DNA of 64,000 nucleotides from Gloeopeniophorella convolvens (taxonomy: Eukaryota > Basidiomycota > Agaricomycetes > Russulales). This document shows, in pieces, positions 11,586 to 24,236 of this stretch. The notes below the pieces were generated by a model. The model saw nothing but the letters and a program-made list of their open reading frames with translations. It did not search any database and was not told the DNA's origin. The position numbers and the translations under genes are program-made. The stretch lies in the NCBI GenBank assembly GCA_022496205.1, contig WTXD01000003.1:1178001-1242000 (forward strand), in the 5' to 3' direction. The stretch's first letter is position 1; each line of letters starts with the position of its first letter.

Positions 11586-13849
11586 TATGATAGATTGGTT
11601 GATGTTAAGAGAAAGTGGTTTGTTTGTTCGTGGAATGAGAGTGTGTGGTGCGGCAAAAAGTCTGACTGAAAGGTAACCAGTACCTACGAACGAAGGGCGA
11701 TGAGCAAAGGCTGGGGGTTAGGATCGCGAGGCTCTCGCTAATTTATAGGAGATGGAACAGGATGGAGCATCCCATCATATCATGACCAAATGGGGAGGTT
11801 GCCAGGTTGCGCACGTTACTGATGCCAATCACTTGATGGATGCCCTGCGCCAAAACGCCGGTGGCTGCTAGTGGCCTTGGCAGCTTTGCAGGTGGTCAGA
11901 AGAGTGTCGAACGATGCCACAATCTGTCAAGCTTCAAGGTAGTTAGTGTGCCAATGCTCTCCTGTTGCTAACATGGGTGACCAGATACATGACTGCCTTC
12001 GGAGAGTGACTTCAATCTCCTGCAAACACTGGGGTAACCCGCAGCCGTGGATCGCAGTTTGCTGATACGGGCGATCGGGATTCTAGTATGAAACGGCCCG
12101 AGCCGGGCTTCAAAGCACCGCATGCTTGCAGGATGGGATGACAACGTGATCGAGGCGTGTGCGGCAAGAAGAGACGCTCTGAAGCAGTGATGCCAAGTGC
12201 TCTCGCCGCAGGATTCGCAATAGAATCTGCCAATTCCTAACGTCGCGACACACTGCAAAATGTGCTGGGCAGCTAATTGGTAGGGGGTGAGATTGAGTCC
12301 GAAGCCTTGCTTATCAAGCAGCTAGAGCGACTAGCACTCACCGGCACCGGCAGCAGTTGGCAGCATGCAGCATGACCGTGCCCCAGCCACTCGCCCCAGC
12401 ATCAAAGCCAACGAAGCCGCAACACTCAGCTGTCAAGTCGGCGTTGGCTTCGTGCGCGTTCCGTGTCGAGCTCTAGCCCTCGAGTCGGCCTGCGGCAGAA
12501 TAGACATGTGCGGCTTGGGGTGCTCGGATATGTTGGTCGCCGGAATCAGGCCCCCGATCAATGAGCCCATCACCAAGACCTCATCGAGCTCGCACAGTTA
12601 GGTAATGAAACAGTGGGGAGGAAGCAGTGGTTTCATGCGAATGGGCCTAGTTCTGCGCGGCCGCGGACTCGAGGCTTTCTGAAGCGACGTGTGCCAGGAT
12701 CTGGGAACTCATTGAACTGCATATGATTCAATTGGAATCATGGTAGAACGGAACAATCAGCAAAACCTGTACGCGAGTAGAGTGCCAGAAGGCGGTGCAC
12801 ACTGAAGGATGATGCAGATGGGTCTCCCTGGGTTGTCAAGGGTAAGCAGGGCCGTGGCAGAGCATGCCACACGATTACACGGCCACAGGCAAGAGTCTGG
12901 TGTGCTCGGAATATACCGCGATCATCCCACGCCAATCATACATCGGCGGGCCATAAAGCTGCAAGCTCTGTTCCATGTTTCATGCGATGCGACCTCCGTT
13001 TCAAGGAGTCTTGCAGAGACCAAGTATACCTACGTGTACTTACGAACGATGGTTCAGCTAGACACGCTAAACAGGCGGTTCGCCAGCGTCGAGAACAACG
13101 CGTCGCAACCACCATGCAGGAGAAGATAGCAGAAGGAACCGGTGGTGGGCATGCAAAAGTAGGACCATAATGGCATCTTCGGGAGGCATTGGGAAAGACG
13201 TTTATGGGCAGGACTCTGGGTCCGCACTCCTGTTTGGCAGTCAGAGTTGGCACACTCACTATTATCCTGAAAGACGAGCGTTGTCAATTTCAACGCCTGG
13301 CCCTGGCGTATCGCCAGTGGCCGATAGATCAAACGTGGTGGTCAGACGGCAGGGAGCTGAAGATGAAGCTACCGAATACCGAAAGTAAGCACACGTGAAA
13401 CCGAGCCAAGCCACAGGAATGGCCTTATACTGCACTGGTGTTCTGAGCCAGAGACGACTGGAGGAGGTGCACCTTGAAGAATATCCGTCCTTTGAATCGG
13501 CGCTGCCCTGCATCCGCTTTCGCCGCGGCGGGTCTCAAGATATTCTATGACACTTAGGTGATACCAACGACGAAAGGAGGATAGGAGAACTTGAGTTGTG
13601 GACTAGCTTCTTACTCTAATGGAGAACGGATGGTCCCGCAGTCCGCAGGCGACTGAGAAGCAGTACGAGTGACTAGCAATGCTGCGCTCGGAGTGGCTTG
13701 CCCGGGTCTCTCTAAGACTATATGGTGTTCGAAGCCCTGCGACCTACCCCTCTGTGACCATAGAAGGGGCGCTATTGCGTTCCTGAAGAGGTCTCTTTAG
13801 CATTAGGTGCAGCGGGAGCGCGACAGGGCTCATTGGCGTACCGCCAGCG
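11586..13849. other. Gene-poor stretch, 2.3 kb
   Basis: Open frames on both strands are at most about 105 codons, overlap each other and carry no motif or splice pattern I recognise. The left edge holds the promoter of the repeat-protein gene, with a TATA box at 11738-11747. No transposase, tRNA or tandem repeat was seen in the rest. Confidence 0.55.
11738..11747 (-). promoter_or_regulatory. TATA box of the secreted repeat-protein gene
   Basis: The minus strand reads TATAAATTAG about 155 bases upstream of the start codon at 11585. This is the clearest TATA box in the window and fits a strongly or conditionally expressed gene. Confidence 0.55.
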
Positions 13850-14158
13850 CTATGAGCTTGGCTGCGCATCTGGAATGGGGACCGTAGTCTCCACGCGCTG
13901 GACCCTCTCGTAAATCTCCCTCTTGCGCTGCGACTTCAGGTACTCCTCTTCTCTCTCTTTCATCTTCTGCTTCCGTCTCTCGTCGTCTCGCAGGACGCCC
14001 CGGTACATGTTCTAGAAGGCAGCAATTCAGGACGATCAGCTTCTTGCCGGGGGAGTACACACATCATGCTCTTGCTGCTGCTGCCAGTGCACGCCCCATA
14101 TGATGAGTGTTGTTACTGCTAATGAAGCAATAAGAGTCGCTTTGGCCGCTCGAGACAT
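13850..14158 (-). CDS. PET117: PET117, cytochrome c oxidase assembly factor
   Basis: Small mitochondrial protein needed to assemble cytochrome c oxidase, linked in the family to heme a synthesis through Cox15. Exon 1 starts at 14158 and encodes MSRAAKATLIASLAVTTLII, a single membrane segment, then WGVHWQQQQEHD. An intron (gtgtgt...ttctag) leads to NMYRGVLRDDERRKQKMKER, the conserved charged coil of PET117. The protein ends IPDAQPSS at 13850. About 83 residues is normal for the family. It is head-to-head with ERG4; the start codons lie 155 bases apart. Confidence 0.9.
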
Positions 14159-14230
14159 CGTCGACGACGGAGAGCTGACTGACTTGCAGGGTGGGCTAAG
14201 CCGGGCCGGAGTTTGGCCGACGTGTTGTTG

Positions 14231-14246
14231 ACGCGTGTTGACGCGT
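14231..14246. promoter_or_regulatory. Pair of ACGCGT (MCB-like) boxes between PET117 and ERG4
   Basis: Two ACGCGT hexamers at 14231-14236 and 14241-14246 are part of a direct repeat of GTTGACGCGT with 10-base spacing, one helical turn. ACGCGT is the MBF (MCB) site of fungal G1/S genes. The pair lies in the middle of the shared promoter. Confidence 0.45.
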
Positions 14247-14313
14247 AGCGGGTCGCGTCCTGTCCGTCCCGAGCGAAGAATCGTACGACTTGTTTGTACG
14301 ACCACTGACCGTG

Positions 14314-16234
14314 ATGTCTGCCAGCGCGACCGCCGTCGAGCGCAGTGATCTCCGTAAGAGGACCTTCAACCGCGTGCCCGAGGTCGCTGTTACGGATGAA
14401 GGTCGCAGGGCCGACAAGATGCTCGACGAGCACACGAGGTGCGCACACTCCCTCCGTGCAAAATTTCCTGCGCTGACTCAGTGACGCCAGATGGGAGTTT
14501 GGCGGGCCATGGGGCGTCACTGCCATGATGACAGGCTTCCCGATGCTCATGTATTATTTGTGGATATGTTCCTGGTTCTACGACGGCCAGCTGGTTGTAC
14601 CAACTTCAATCGGAGGGATCAAACCATTCTTATACGAAATGTGGACACATGTCCGCGACGTGAGTGACACGTAGCATTCATAGCTTGATGTTGGGTTGGC
14701 TCATCTCCGGCTTGGCGCTTTAGGACGCAAGCCCGAATCTCTATGCATGGAAGGTTTACTCTGGTCTCATTTTCTACCAGCTCTTCCTTGCCTGGATCAT
14801 GCCTGGATATATGCAAGAGGGTCTCCCCGTGCCTTCGCTCGGCTACAAGACCCTGATGTACAACTGCAATGCCCTGCTGTCGGTCTATGCCACCTATGTC
14901 ACCGCGTTCCTCCTTCACTATTACAACATCTTCCGTCTCACCGAGATTATCGACAACTATGGCCACATCATGACTGTCGCTATGATCTGGGGCTTTGGTG
15001 TATCCTTTGGGACGTACTTCTGGACTGTTGCTCGTGGGGAGCAAATGCGCATGTCTGGCAGCTTCATTTACGATGTTTTCATGGGTGCCGCGCTCAACCC
15101 CCGTATTGGCCCAATCGACTTGAAGATGTGGGCTGAAGTTCGCATCCCATGGGTCATTGTGTTCTTTTTGGCTGTTTCTGGTGCGTGCAAGCAGTATGAG
15201 TCATACGGTTATGTTACTCCCGTACGCGTGCCATTCGTCTTGGGATGATTTCGCTGATGGCCAGCTGCCCCAGAATATGGCATTCATGTGTCTTGCTACC
15301 TGGTTCTACCTGAACGCTTGGTGAGTGAACATTTAGCTCAGGACCCTTCCGGCCTCACATTCATTCACAGCATCAAGGGTGAGGAGTGCATCCCGCAGAC
15401 GTGGGATATGTTCCATGAGAAGTGGGGCTTTATGGTCATCTTCTGGAACTTTGCCGGCGTCCCATTCGTATGTTTAGCGATTGAGTTGTTACCGATCATA
15501 CGTCTGACGGCCAATTTTGGCAGACTTACGTCTACTCTGTTGTATACATGGCTTCGCATGAGCCAGAGAAGTACAAGTTCGCCACTCCCGCATATATCGC
15601 CCTATTCGCCACCCTAATCACCGCGTACTATATGTACGTCTCTATGCGACCGTTTCTCCTGGGATCATGAACTGACGAGACAACCCAGCTGGGACACTGC
15701 CATGTCACAAAAGAGCCGCTTCAAGATGCAGACTCAGGGCAACTTCAACTACCGCTGGACCTTCCCTCAGCTACCGTGGGGCACGATCAAGAACCCTTCC
15801 TACATCCAGACTGCGCATGGGTGCGTCAAATATCGTCGCCATCCTGAGGCTCATTTGACCTGTTATATTCAGCAACCGCCTGCTCACGAGCGGCTGGTGG
15901 CAGTTCTCGCGCAAGCCCGTACGTGCTCCGGTCGCTGATTTGTATGACATGACTGACGCGGCTCGATAGAATTACGTGGCTGACTGGATCATGAGCTTCA
16001 CCTGGGGTCTCGTGGTCGGCACTGCGTCGCCCATCCCGTACTTCTACAGCGTCTTCTTCATCACCGTACTCATCCACCGCACGACACGCGACTTTGAGCG
16101 GTAAGCCGACGTTCTGCAAAAAGCTGTGAGTCTGCACATCTGATGCGTTTGTCAGGTGCGCGTTCAAATACGGCAAGGATTGGGACCGGTACTGCGCGAT
16201 TGTGCGGTGGAAGTTCATCCCCGGGGTCTACTAA
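14314..16234 (+). CDS. ERG4: C-24(28) sterol reductase, ergosterol biosynthesis
   Basis: Last enzyme of ergosterol synthesis, an NADPH-dependent multi-pass ER membrane protein that reduces the C24(28) double bond. The start at 14314 gives [20 protein letters not shown]. After the first intron (gtgcgc...cgccag) [20 protein letters not shown] opens the membrane core, followed by [10 protein letters not shown]. Further landmarks are [69 protein letters not shown] and the C-terminal [20 protein letters not shown]. These last motifs are shared by ERG4, ERG24 and lamin B receptor enzymes. The N-terminal block and [19 protein letters not shown] point to ERG4 rather than ERG24. About nine short introns. 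Confidence 0.9.
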
Positions 16235-16586
16235 AACGCTCGTTCAGGTACCGGGCACCACGCATGATGATTTCTTCAGGGCCTTATACATGTACTTGAC
16301 CTCGAGACCCAGATGTACCCTGTTGTGCTCCAGCAGGACCGTGCTGGTTGACTCTACGTAGTATCTAGGCTGACCGACTGATCTTGGCATTTGGAGGTGT
16401 CTTTCGCACCAGCACACACATATAATCAAGGATTAACCCAAGTTGGCGAGTGCAAGTATGAAAAAGAAAGATATCACATCATCTGTCACAATGCAGAATA
16501 TGTCACAAAAGATCGATCATCGTGAAGGTCGTTGTCGTCGTCCCGGCCATGACAAATACAGAACAGAAAGAGCAGCGAAACGCATA
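16235..16586. other. Convergent intergenic region, ERG4/MVP1
   Basis: The 3' ends of ERG4 and MVP1 face each other. I see no further gene or structure. Confidence 0.6.
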
Positions 16587-19258
16587 TTATTCGAAGGGCA
16601 TGTTCTCCACACCCTGCACCAGCGCCGCCCAGTTCGCCGTGACAGCCTCGGCAAAGTCGCGCTCCTCGCGCGCAAAGGCCTGCACCAGCTGCGTGAGTAG
16701 CGTGTTCTCCCGGTTATGCAGCACGACGCGCAGCTCGTGCCACATGCTGCGGCACCCGCCCACCGTGCATCAGCGCTCAGCCACACGCGCACGAAGAGGG
16801 AAGGAGCGTACCACGCGCGGATGAACACCCGCCGGCTGAGCTGCGCCGCGATGGCCGCCTTGTCCTTCTCGATCGCGCCCGCGAGCCGGTCGGCCTCCTC
16901 GACCCAGCCGTCCTTCCCGGCTGCCTTGACGTTCTCGAGCTTGAGCGCGTTCGTGTCGACGCGCTTGCGCAGGCGCTCGACCTGGTCGACCGAGAGGCGG
17001 TCGTGCCGCACGAAGAGGTCGCGCACCGCGATGTACAGGTCGCGCTGGCTCTGCGTGCGTGGGTCAGCGACGGGATGCGAGCGCGCGGGACGCGGGACGG
17101 GCGGGGGGCTCGCCTTTAGGCCTTCCAGCGTATCCGTCATCAACACGGTGGTCTGGCGTGCGGTTAGATGGGGGGGCAGTGCTTTGTGCGCGGGCGGGGA
17201 ACGTACCCGCTGCTCGAGCAGGTCTGTGTGCCGCTGCGTGTGCTCCGAGGTGACACGGATGCCCTGCTTGACGCCCTCGGAGAGATCGCAGTCCTCACCC
17301 TTCCAGCACTGCCCGTTTACCTCCACCAGCGTCTTCAGCGTGTTTGTCAGGCGCGATAGATCTGCCTGCGCAGTCGAAGGCGGGGACAACGAGAGGGCAG
17401 GGTCGCGGGAGGATGCCGAGGACAAAACGGAAAGGATCGAGGGCGGGCGGATAGAGTCGGTGTCGGAGTAGAGCGACGGGGCGGACGATACACGGAGGGC
17501 AGGAGGAAGACGCAAATGAGGCGCGAACGAAGGCCGAGTGTTGGTGCTTCGTACCGCTGCCGCCTCGCGCTTCCGCACGAGGCGTTCTCCCAGAATGCAG
17601 ATCTTCTGCCAGGCTTCTATGAGAGGGGCAATCTTGTTGCGGACGTGCCTGCCGGGCAGAACTGGCGTCAGGCAACGTTGCGAGTTTCTGATAAAGAGGA
17701 TGGCGCACCCGAGCTTGTCCTCGAGGTCGCTAGGGATCGTCATCTCCTCGACGCGATCGATGCGCTTACTCGCGGACTCTTCCTCCAATGATATTGACGA
17801 GTGCTTTCGCCACTGCTCGAATGAGGGCTCTGTGAGGAAGGTCACGAGCAGCGCGTCCTCCTTGATCACAGGGTGGTTTCTGCCGTGCGTCGTTAGCGCA
17901 TAATCACAGGCGTCGCCGCAGGCACGCACATCACGAAGCGAAGGAATCTCTCCAGACCCTTCCTGCGTTCAGCGAGGTATAGTCAGCCGAGCGTGCAGTT
18001 GAGCGCGCCGCAAACAAATACCTTCTCTGCTCAAGGAAAGACTCGTCGGCTGGAACAGCCTATGAGAACGAATACTTTCGCAGAAACTCGACTCGGAGCA
18101 CTCACGTCCAATCCGCTTCGGCGGCAGCTGTGGCAGCAGCCGGAACGGATACCTCCTCACCAGACAGTCCCACAAAAACGCAAACTCGGAGTATCGCCGC
18201 TGCACCGTGCCCGCGCGCTGCCCCCAAACGCTCAGCCCGCCGCGCGCACAACGAACCGGCAACGACAGTGGCCCACGCACCTCGGTCGTGATCCCGTACA
18301 CCATGTACCGGTTCAGCACGAAGCCCTGCTGCCCCGCGAACTGCAGCGCGACCTTCTCCTGGCGGCGCCACCACCCCGCGGGCAGCCCGCTCCCCGCAAC
18401 GCTCGACGGTGCCGCACCGTTGGCCGCCGCGGGCGCACCGGCCCCGCCGCCGCCGAGCGGCGCGTCGAAGCGCGGCGCGCTCCAGGGGTCGTCCGCGACG
18501 AGCCCGGCGCGCGGCGTAGGCACGCTGGGCGGGCGGCCGTACGCGCCGAGCGACGGCGCGGGCACCGGCGCGGGTGCGGGGGGTGCGGGGCTGCTGTAGC
18601 TGAGCAGCGCGAGGTCGAGCGTCGGCTCGGGAAGCGTGTTCTGCTGCGCGAGCAGCGCAACCTGCTCCACGCTGACGTCTGCGCGGCGCTCAGCTCCGCC
18701 GCACGACGCGGGGCGGGGAGGTTCGGAGGCGCACCTTTTCCCGCCTGCGCGAGGGCTACGAGCGCGAGCGCGACGAAGAACTCGAGCTTCGAGACGCGCG
18801 CGCGCGAGCTTACGAGGTTGACGATCTGGGCGACGGGGGGTCGATCAGCGGGCACGCTCCGAGTCGCTGGGCCCAGCGGCGTGGCACTGCGCACCTTGTC
18901 CACGGTCGCGGCGGGGAGCCCGGCCGTCGCGAGGACGCGCGAGAGCGAGTTGACGGAGGTCTCGCCCGCGTTGGCCGGGTCGACGGCGGCGAACGACTGC
19001 TGGTATATCGGCGGGACGGTCGCCTCGGCTGCCGCACGTCAGCGATTCACACGATGGGGCGACGGGGCGCGGACGGGCGCACCATGGCGTTGGTGAAGAG
19101 GGACGGGACGGGCGGCGGCGAGGGGCTCGGGGCGGCGCTCCACGGGTCGAGCCCGTCGTAGTGGAGGCGGCGAGCGGGTTCTCGTCGACGAAGCTGCCGC
19201 CGAAGCTGGTTGTGGAGGAGATGCCGTATGCCTGGGTCGGGCGGGGCGCGTTGAACAT
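16587..19258 (-). CDS. MVP1: Sorting nexin MVP1 (SNX8-like), PX-BAR
   Basis: Endosomal sorting nexin for retrograde and vacuolar protein sorting; it binds phosphoinositides by its PX domain and tubulates membranes by its BAR region. The N-terminus (MFNAPRPTQAYGISSTTSFG) is long, Pro/Ser-rich and of low complexity. The PX domain spans about 18,400-18,090, with VLNRYMVYGI, the phosphoinositide-binding RRYSEFAFLWDCLVRRYPFR and LPQLPPKRIG. Then come NHPVIKEDALLVTFLTEPSF and EQWRKHSSISLEEESASKRI, diagnostic of MVP1. The C-terminal half is helical (SRLTNTLKTLVEVNGQCWKG, RLRKRVDTNALKLENVKAAG) and ends VQGVENMPFE at 16587. Exons are numerous and GC-rich, and borders in the N-terminal third are uncertain. 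Confidence 0.85.
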
Positions 19259-19607
19259 TGTTCAGAGTCGCCGCGGGGTCAGTGACAGCGCGGGGCGGGG
19301 AGTGGCCAAGTGTGAGTACTTGAGTGGGTTCCGAACGCGAGCCGAGAGGACAAGGGTCGCGTGGGCGCCCGCAGTCAACCCGCAGTGATCATTAATGTGT
19401 ATCTGGGCTTCCATGCCACACCACACCACGATAAATACATCGCACGGGTATCTTTGCAATAGTAGAGACCAGCTATTATCACAGGGGAGTAGAAGCAGAC
19501 AGGCGGCGCCGTGTACATTCGAGATAATCGCAGATATAATAGGCGAGCTATAGAAGTGTCGTAAACCCGACCATCCCCCACCACCGCTCTTTTCGTCGCT
19601 CGCTCGC
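19259..19607. other. Intergenic: MVP1 promoter and PMT4 3' end
   Basis: About 350 bases between two minus-strand genes. No coding content or clear element seen. Confidence 0.5.
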
Positions 19608-22447
19608 TCAAGACTCCGTCTCGTATGCCTTGGCGGCAAAGTGCAGCGTCCAGGATGACAGGAGACGCTTCGCGTTGACCGCGTCGCCGTCCAGTCTGCA
19701 ACGGTCGGCTGTCAGTTCCCTGACCGACATACGATACAGTCGGTGACGCTTACCCTGGCGTGCCGTATGTCAGAGGGGCAATATAGGTGAATGAGAAGAA
19801 TAGCGCGATAAAGAAGGCGGCCACGATGATGGGCCCCTTCTGCCCGAGCTCGGCCCACTGCCTTGGCCGCAGACGTGTAGAGTGCCCGCGGATAGAGACG
19901 GGGTATTCGATCGTCTCGGAAAGCAAATAATGGAGCACCGCGCCGGCAACAAGTGCCGACGCGAGGTGTGAGGGGAGGTAGTGATGGATGAACAGCTGTC
20001 GGCTCATGAGGAAGAAGGGGAAATAGTGGATGAACCACACGATGGCAAAGAAGCCCGCCGAGTTCCAGAGGCGGTTGCGGACAGCTGGTCAAAGTCGCGT
20101 TAGGGCGCCCTAGATCGCGCGAACAACGAGCAGACGTACGCAGAGGGATCGCGTCGATTTCTCTCCTCCGCGCCAGGAGGTCGGCGCCCAGTACGCCGAC
20201 GTACAGCGACATGGCAAGGGCGCACGTCCACCAACCGACAATGTTGCCGATGAGGTAGATCTGCTTCTGTCCCTCCGTCTGCGTCCAGAAGCTGATACCG
20301 CTCAGGAGGAACGGCCAGTTGATGGGCAGGCTCGCGTAAGGGTGCGAAGCCGTCAGGCCGGCGTTGTGCTGCAGCATAAGGATCTGCAACTCGAAGAACT
20401 TCTTGAAAAAGCCGAGCCGCTTAGGGGTCTTTGCCTGCTGCGCACTGCTCCTCATGGCAAGGTCGTCGCCCTCTGGCCCGTTCGTCAGAAACAGGCATGA
20501 CGCGAGCATACGAACGCGTACCTCCGGCCGAGATGATCTCGTCAGCAAACCAAATCGCGCTGCGGTCCAGGGGGTTCTTGTCGCCGTTCACTTCCTGCTG
20601 CCTGAACGCCCAGTCCGGAAGCTGGTCGCGGTGGGTCCACAGTGACACCTTGGTCGGGACATGGACAAGTCGGAGGTAGCCACTCTTGCTCCTGATGGGC
20701 TCACCCTCGTACGCGCCAGTCAGTTGAAGGGTGAAGAGGGTGTCGTTGTAGCGTGCATAATCGTCCTTGTCCCATGTCGTGAATTCCTGGTTGGTTGGCA
20801 TGAGAGGGGACGCGACGTCGTGGGTGAGTAGGTTCGTCTGGGTGGTCACGTGAAGGAGCTGGACGACGTCGTTCGAGCGGACAACGCGGCCGCGGCCCGT
20901 CTCGGGAAGTGCCTTGGTCGGAATGATTTGCCACCAATTGTTCTCGTCCGCATGCCCATAACCGGTAACTTGTTGGCCTAATACAGACATCAGACGTGTA
21001 TCGCAATGTCAATTAGTTTCTGGCTGCGACATACCCTGGCTACTGATACGACCGTCATCGTAGCGCAGAGGGTAGCGCTCGGGATGAGAGTGCAGGAAGA
21101 CCTTTGTGTCCTTGTGACGCAAAGTGATCGTGTCGTAATACTTCAGCTCTAGACAGGACGTGAGAACGGCAACACACGCGGCAGGGATGGCGTACCAATG
21201 CTGTTCATCAAAAGCTCATTTCCTGACAGACTTTCCTGGAACTGGGGGCTCATAAAGCTGTCGCCAGTTCCCGAATGAGTAAGGATGGCAAAGTGGACCC
21301 AGAAGAATGACAGGTAGACGATGATAGGGACTAGGATCAGCCCGACTGCTCGGGCGGCAAACTGGCGCCAGAATTGTTCCTAAGGGGGCATCAGAATCAG
21401 GCGGAGGATAAGATTCCTGTAGACACGAACTATAATCGGGTTCTTGCGCTTGTCCAGAAGATCCCACAGATCGACGAGGACGGCAGCACCGATCGCAAAG
21501 ACCGCAAGGATGCCGTTCACCTTGGAGCCCCATGTGCAGGCCATGAATACGCCCGTGGCAATCAACCAGCCCCACCATTCTGGGGTGAAAGACCTGCAGG
21601 CACATGAGCGATGATACCCAGAGACCGCACACGTCCTGACATACAGGTATCGCAACTTGCGGAAACGGATGTAACAGTACATCGTGAGCGAAAGGAAGAA
21701 GATAAGGGCGGCGTCCAAGAGGATAAGGCGCGACTGTGCAACGTGTGCGTTGTCTGCGAGGCGTCAGCTCGTGAGTTCGCGGGGCTACTGTCGCACATAC
21801 CAAACAAGATAAGGCAGGCAGAGAACGCTGAGATGACGGCGCCGTATCCGCTCTCCTTCATGATGCCGTAGACGATAGGCACGGTAAGACTGCCGAGGAT
21901 CGCGGGGAGCGCACGCATGCCCACGTATGGCACATGGTTGTCCGTGTAGCTATCGCCGATGTTCTCGAAGTTGAAGTTGCCATCAAAGCCGACGAACCAG
22001 CCGGCAAGGCCAAAAAGGAGCTTTGCGAATGGCGGGTGGACGTCGAAGTAGTATTCGCGCTTGATGTAGTACGCGGCGAACTTGCCAAAATGCACCTCGT
22101 CGAACCTGGCAAGTAACGGAGTCAGACTGCGGGCGCGTGAGTGGACAAGGATCTGACGAACACTACTTGGTCGGGGAAGTTGATTTTGTAGAAGCGCAGG
22201 GCGAACGCGAGGGCAGTGAGAACGCCAACGATTATCATGCTCGCCTCGGGTGACTCGAGCCTCTGCTCGAGCTTGGCGCGACTTCGCTGTAGGGGCAAGT
22301 GAGCAGGGCAGGACGTCGCAATGCGCGGATTGGACGCACAGGGTCCTGGGCGGGGTGATCATCGTCGGAATCGACGGACAGTGCAGAGTCGTGCTGTGCA
22401 GACGGCTTCCTGTGCCGTAGCCTTCCTGACGCGGACGACTCGGCCAT
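19608..22447 (-). CDS. PMT4: Protein O-mannosyltransferase, PMT4 type
   Basis: ER membrane enzyme that moves mannose from dolichyl-phosphate mannose to Ser/Thr of secretory proteins. The start at 22447 gives MAESSASGRLRHRKPSAQHD; an in-frame Met at 22537 is an alternative. RFDEVHFGKFAAYYIKREYY carries the acidic catalytic DE pair, and YFDVHPPFAKLLFGLAGW follows. LRYLYVR and ACTWGSKVNGILAV belong to the membrane region. The MIR domain includes ELKYYDTITLRHKDTKVFLH and YPLRYDDGRISSQGQQVTGY. NAGLTASHPYASLPINWPF and FLLSGISFW come later. The HKDTK and SSQGQQVTGY blocks favour PMT4 over PMT1/PMT2. It ends FAAKAYETES at 19608. Confidence 0.9.
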
Positions 22448-23010
22448 GGTGGTGGTGGCAGCGGAGAGGGGGGGGGAGGGGGGAAAGAGGCGAATGAGTG
22501 TTGGGAGGAACAAGAAGCGCAACTGCCACGGAGGCAACCAGAGCCACGTGTCACGTGCTCGCTGCTGTCTGCTGCGCTAAAGACGCGCTTATTTTTCGGA
22601 GAACACTCACCGTTGTCCAGCGCATACCGCGCGCGTGAGCGTGCCTCGACAGTCGTTCAGCTGTGGCAACCCGCAACTATACACTCGTGGTCCGAAGCAG
22701 AGATACCCGTGTTCTGGGGACTGTCGGGCGTGTGCGTATGTGCCTACGTGTGATTTTGGGTGCTTCCAAATCCCGGCCTGCGTCGCGTGAGTAGCTCAAA
22801 CCAATGTAGACTACGATGTAGATACGGACTCCAGGCGAACTTAGAATACGAGTGTTGCTGCATGAATACTCCGGGGGAATTTCTGGTCGCGAGACGCGGA
22901 CGCGCGCCTGAACAGTTTCCAACGGAGGCGAGGGCCGAGGAGACGCGCGCGGCTGCAGCTTGTCCTCCTCCTCCTCTCTCCTCCTCTTCTCTCCCCCACC
23001 TGGCCGCGCA
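22448..23010. other. Divergent promoter of PMT4 and the mL44 gene
   Basis: About 560 bases between two divergent starts. A pyrimidine-rich tract (CCT/CTC repeats) lies at 22965-23000, just upstream of the mL44 start, as is common in basidiomycete promoters. A purine-rich tract lies at 22450-22500. No other gene is seen. Confidence 0.55.
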
Positions 23011-24236
23011 ATGGGCTATGCTCAGCGACGTCTCATCTCGGCGGCCACAAAACACGTCTCTGTCCCGCTTTCCGCCGCCAGAGCGTTTCCCCCAAAAGAG
23101 GTCCTCGCCAGCAGCTCGTCCACCTTCTCGCCGGAGACATGGACAACGCTCCACCCGCCGCCCCCCTCCGCCCTCTCCGCCCTCGGCCACCGCATCGGAC
23201 TCGGCTCCACGCTCGGTGTGTCCGAGCTCGAGCAAGCGTGCACGCACCCGTCCGTCCTCCCGCTGCACGCGCAGCGCTTCCCCAGCCAGAGGCCGCCGCC
23301 CGCGAACGGCAACTTGGCGACGCTGGGCAACTCCCTGCTGGGCCTCTTCGCGTCGGAATTCGTCGCCGCGTCGTACCCGCACCTGCCGACCCTCGTCTTG
23401 AAGGCGGCCGTGAGCGCGTACGTGGGCCCCAATACCTGCGCTGGCGTCGCAAAGGAGTTCGGCGCCGCGCCGCTGCTGCGTTGGCATAGGACGGTGCGTC
23501 GCGCCGCGTCCGTTTCACGTTCCCTGCGGGCTCACGGTGCTCGATGGCAGCCCTCGACGCCGCTGAAGCCGGCCCTGCTGCACACCGACGCGCTGTCGTC
23601 AATATCGCGTGCGCTTGTGGCGCTCGTGTACCAGCGGCGCTCGCTGGCGTCCGCGCGTAAATTCGCGCACCAGTTCTTCCTCGGTCGCGACGTGGACCTG
23701 CGCCGGCTGCTCCAGTTCCGCGACCCGAAGCTCACTCTGGTACAGACGGTGGAAAAGTTCGGGCGCGAGCGACCCGTGTCCAGGTGCGCCGGCAGGGGTC
23801 CCGTAACAGCGTCCGCCGTGCTAACGGTCTGCGTGCAGGTTGCTGAAGGAGACCGGTCGGTTCTCCAACTCGCCCGTCTTTGTCGTCGGCGTCTACTCGG
23901 GCGCTGAGCAGCTTGGCGAGGGATTCGGAAGCTCGTTGAAAATGGCAGAGTACCGGGTGCGGACTGTGCTTCATCTCATCCAAAGGTCGTTGGGCTGACC
24001 GCTGACCGCAGGCTGCGGAGGACGCGCTCCTCCGTCTCTACCTGACGAAGACGCCACCGGAAATGGTGCGGATCCCGACGGCGACGTTCCCAGATATAGA
24101 TGGGGATGTGTTCACCGAGGGTGCCGAGGCAGGATATGTTCCGGGTGAGCTGGGGACGTCTGAGGTGCAGCTGGGGAGCGCGGGGCGGAGCACTGTTGTG
24201 CTTGCGGGGCGCGAAGGAGAGACAGAGGCTAGTTAA
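23011..24236 (+). CDS. MRPL3: Mitochondrial ribosomal protein mL44 (yeast Mrpl3), RNase III fold
   Basis: Component of the mitochondrial large ribosomal subunit near the exit region; it has a catalytically dead RNase III domain. The start at 23011 gives a basic presequence [18 protein letters not shown]; an in-frame Met at 22960 is less likely. The RNase III-like block includes [37 protein letters not shown] and [19 protein letters not shown]. These are followed by [19 protein letters not shown] and [20 protein letters not shown]. Later exons give [20 protein letters not shown] and [15 protein letters not shown], the degenerate dsRNA-binding part. Introns lie near 23493, 23786 and 23970. End: [10 protein letters not shown]. 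Confidence 0.88.

Noticed and set aside
12000..13550. Several 60-110 codon frames on both strands
   Set aside because: No start context, splice pattern, conserved motif or composition supports any of them as a gene.
14314..16234. ERG24 (C-14 sterol reductase) instead of ERG4
   Set aside because: The shared C-terminal motifs fit both, but the N-terminal [10 protein letters not shown] block and [15 protein letters not shown] match the C-24(28) reductase as I know it.
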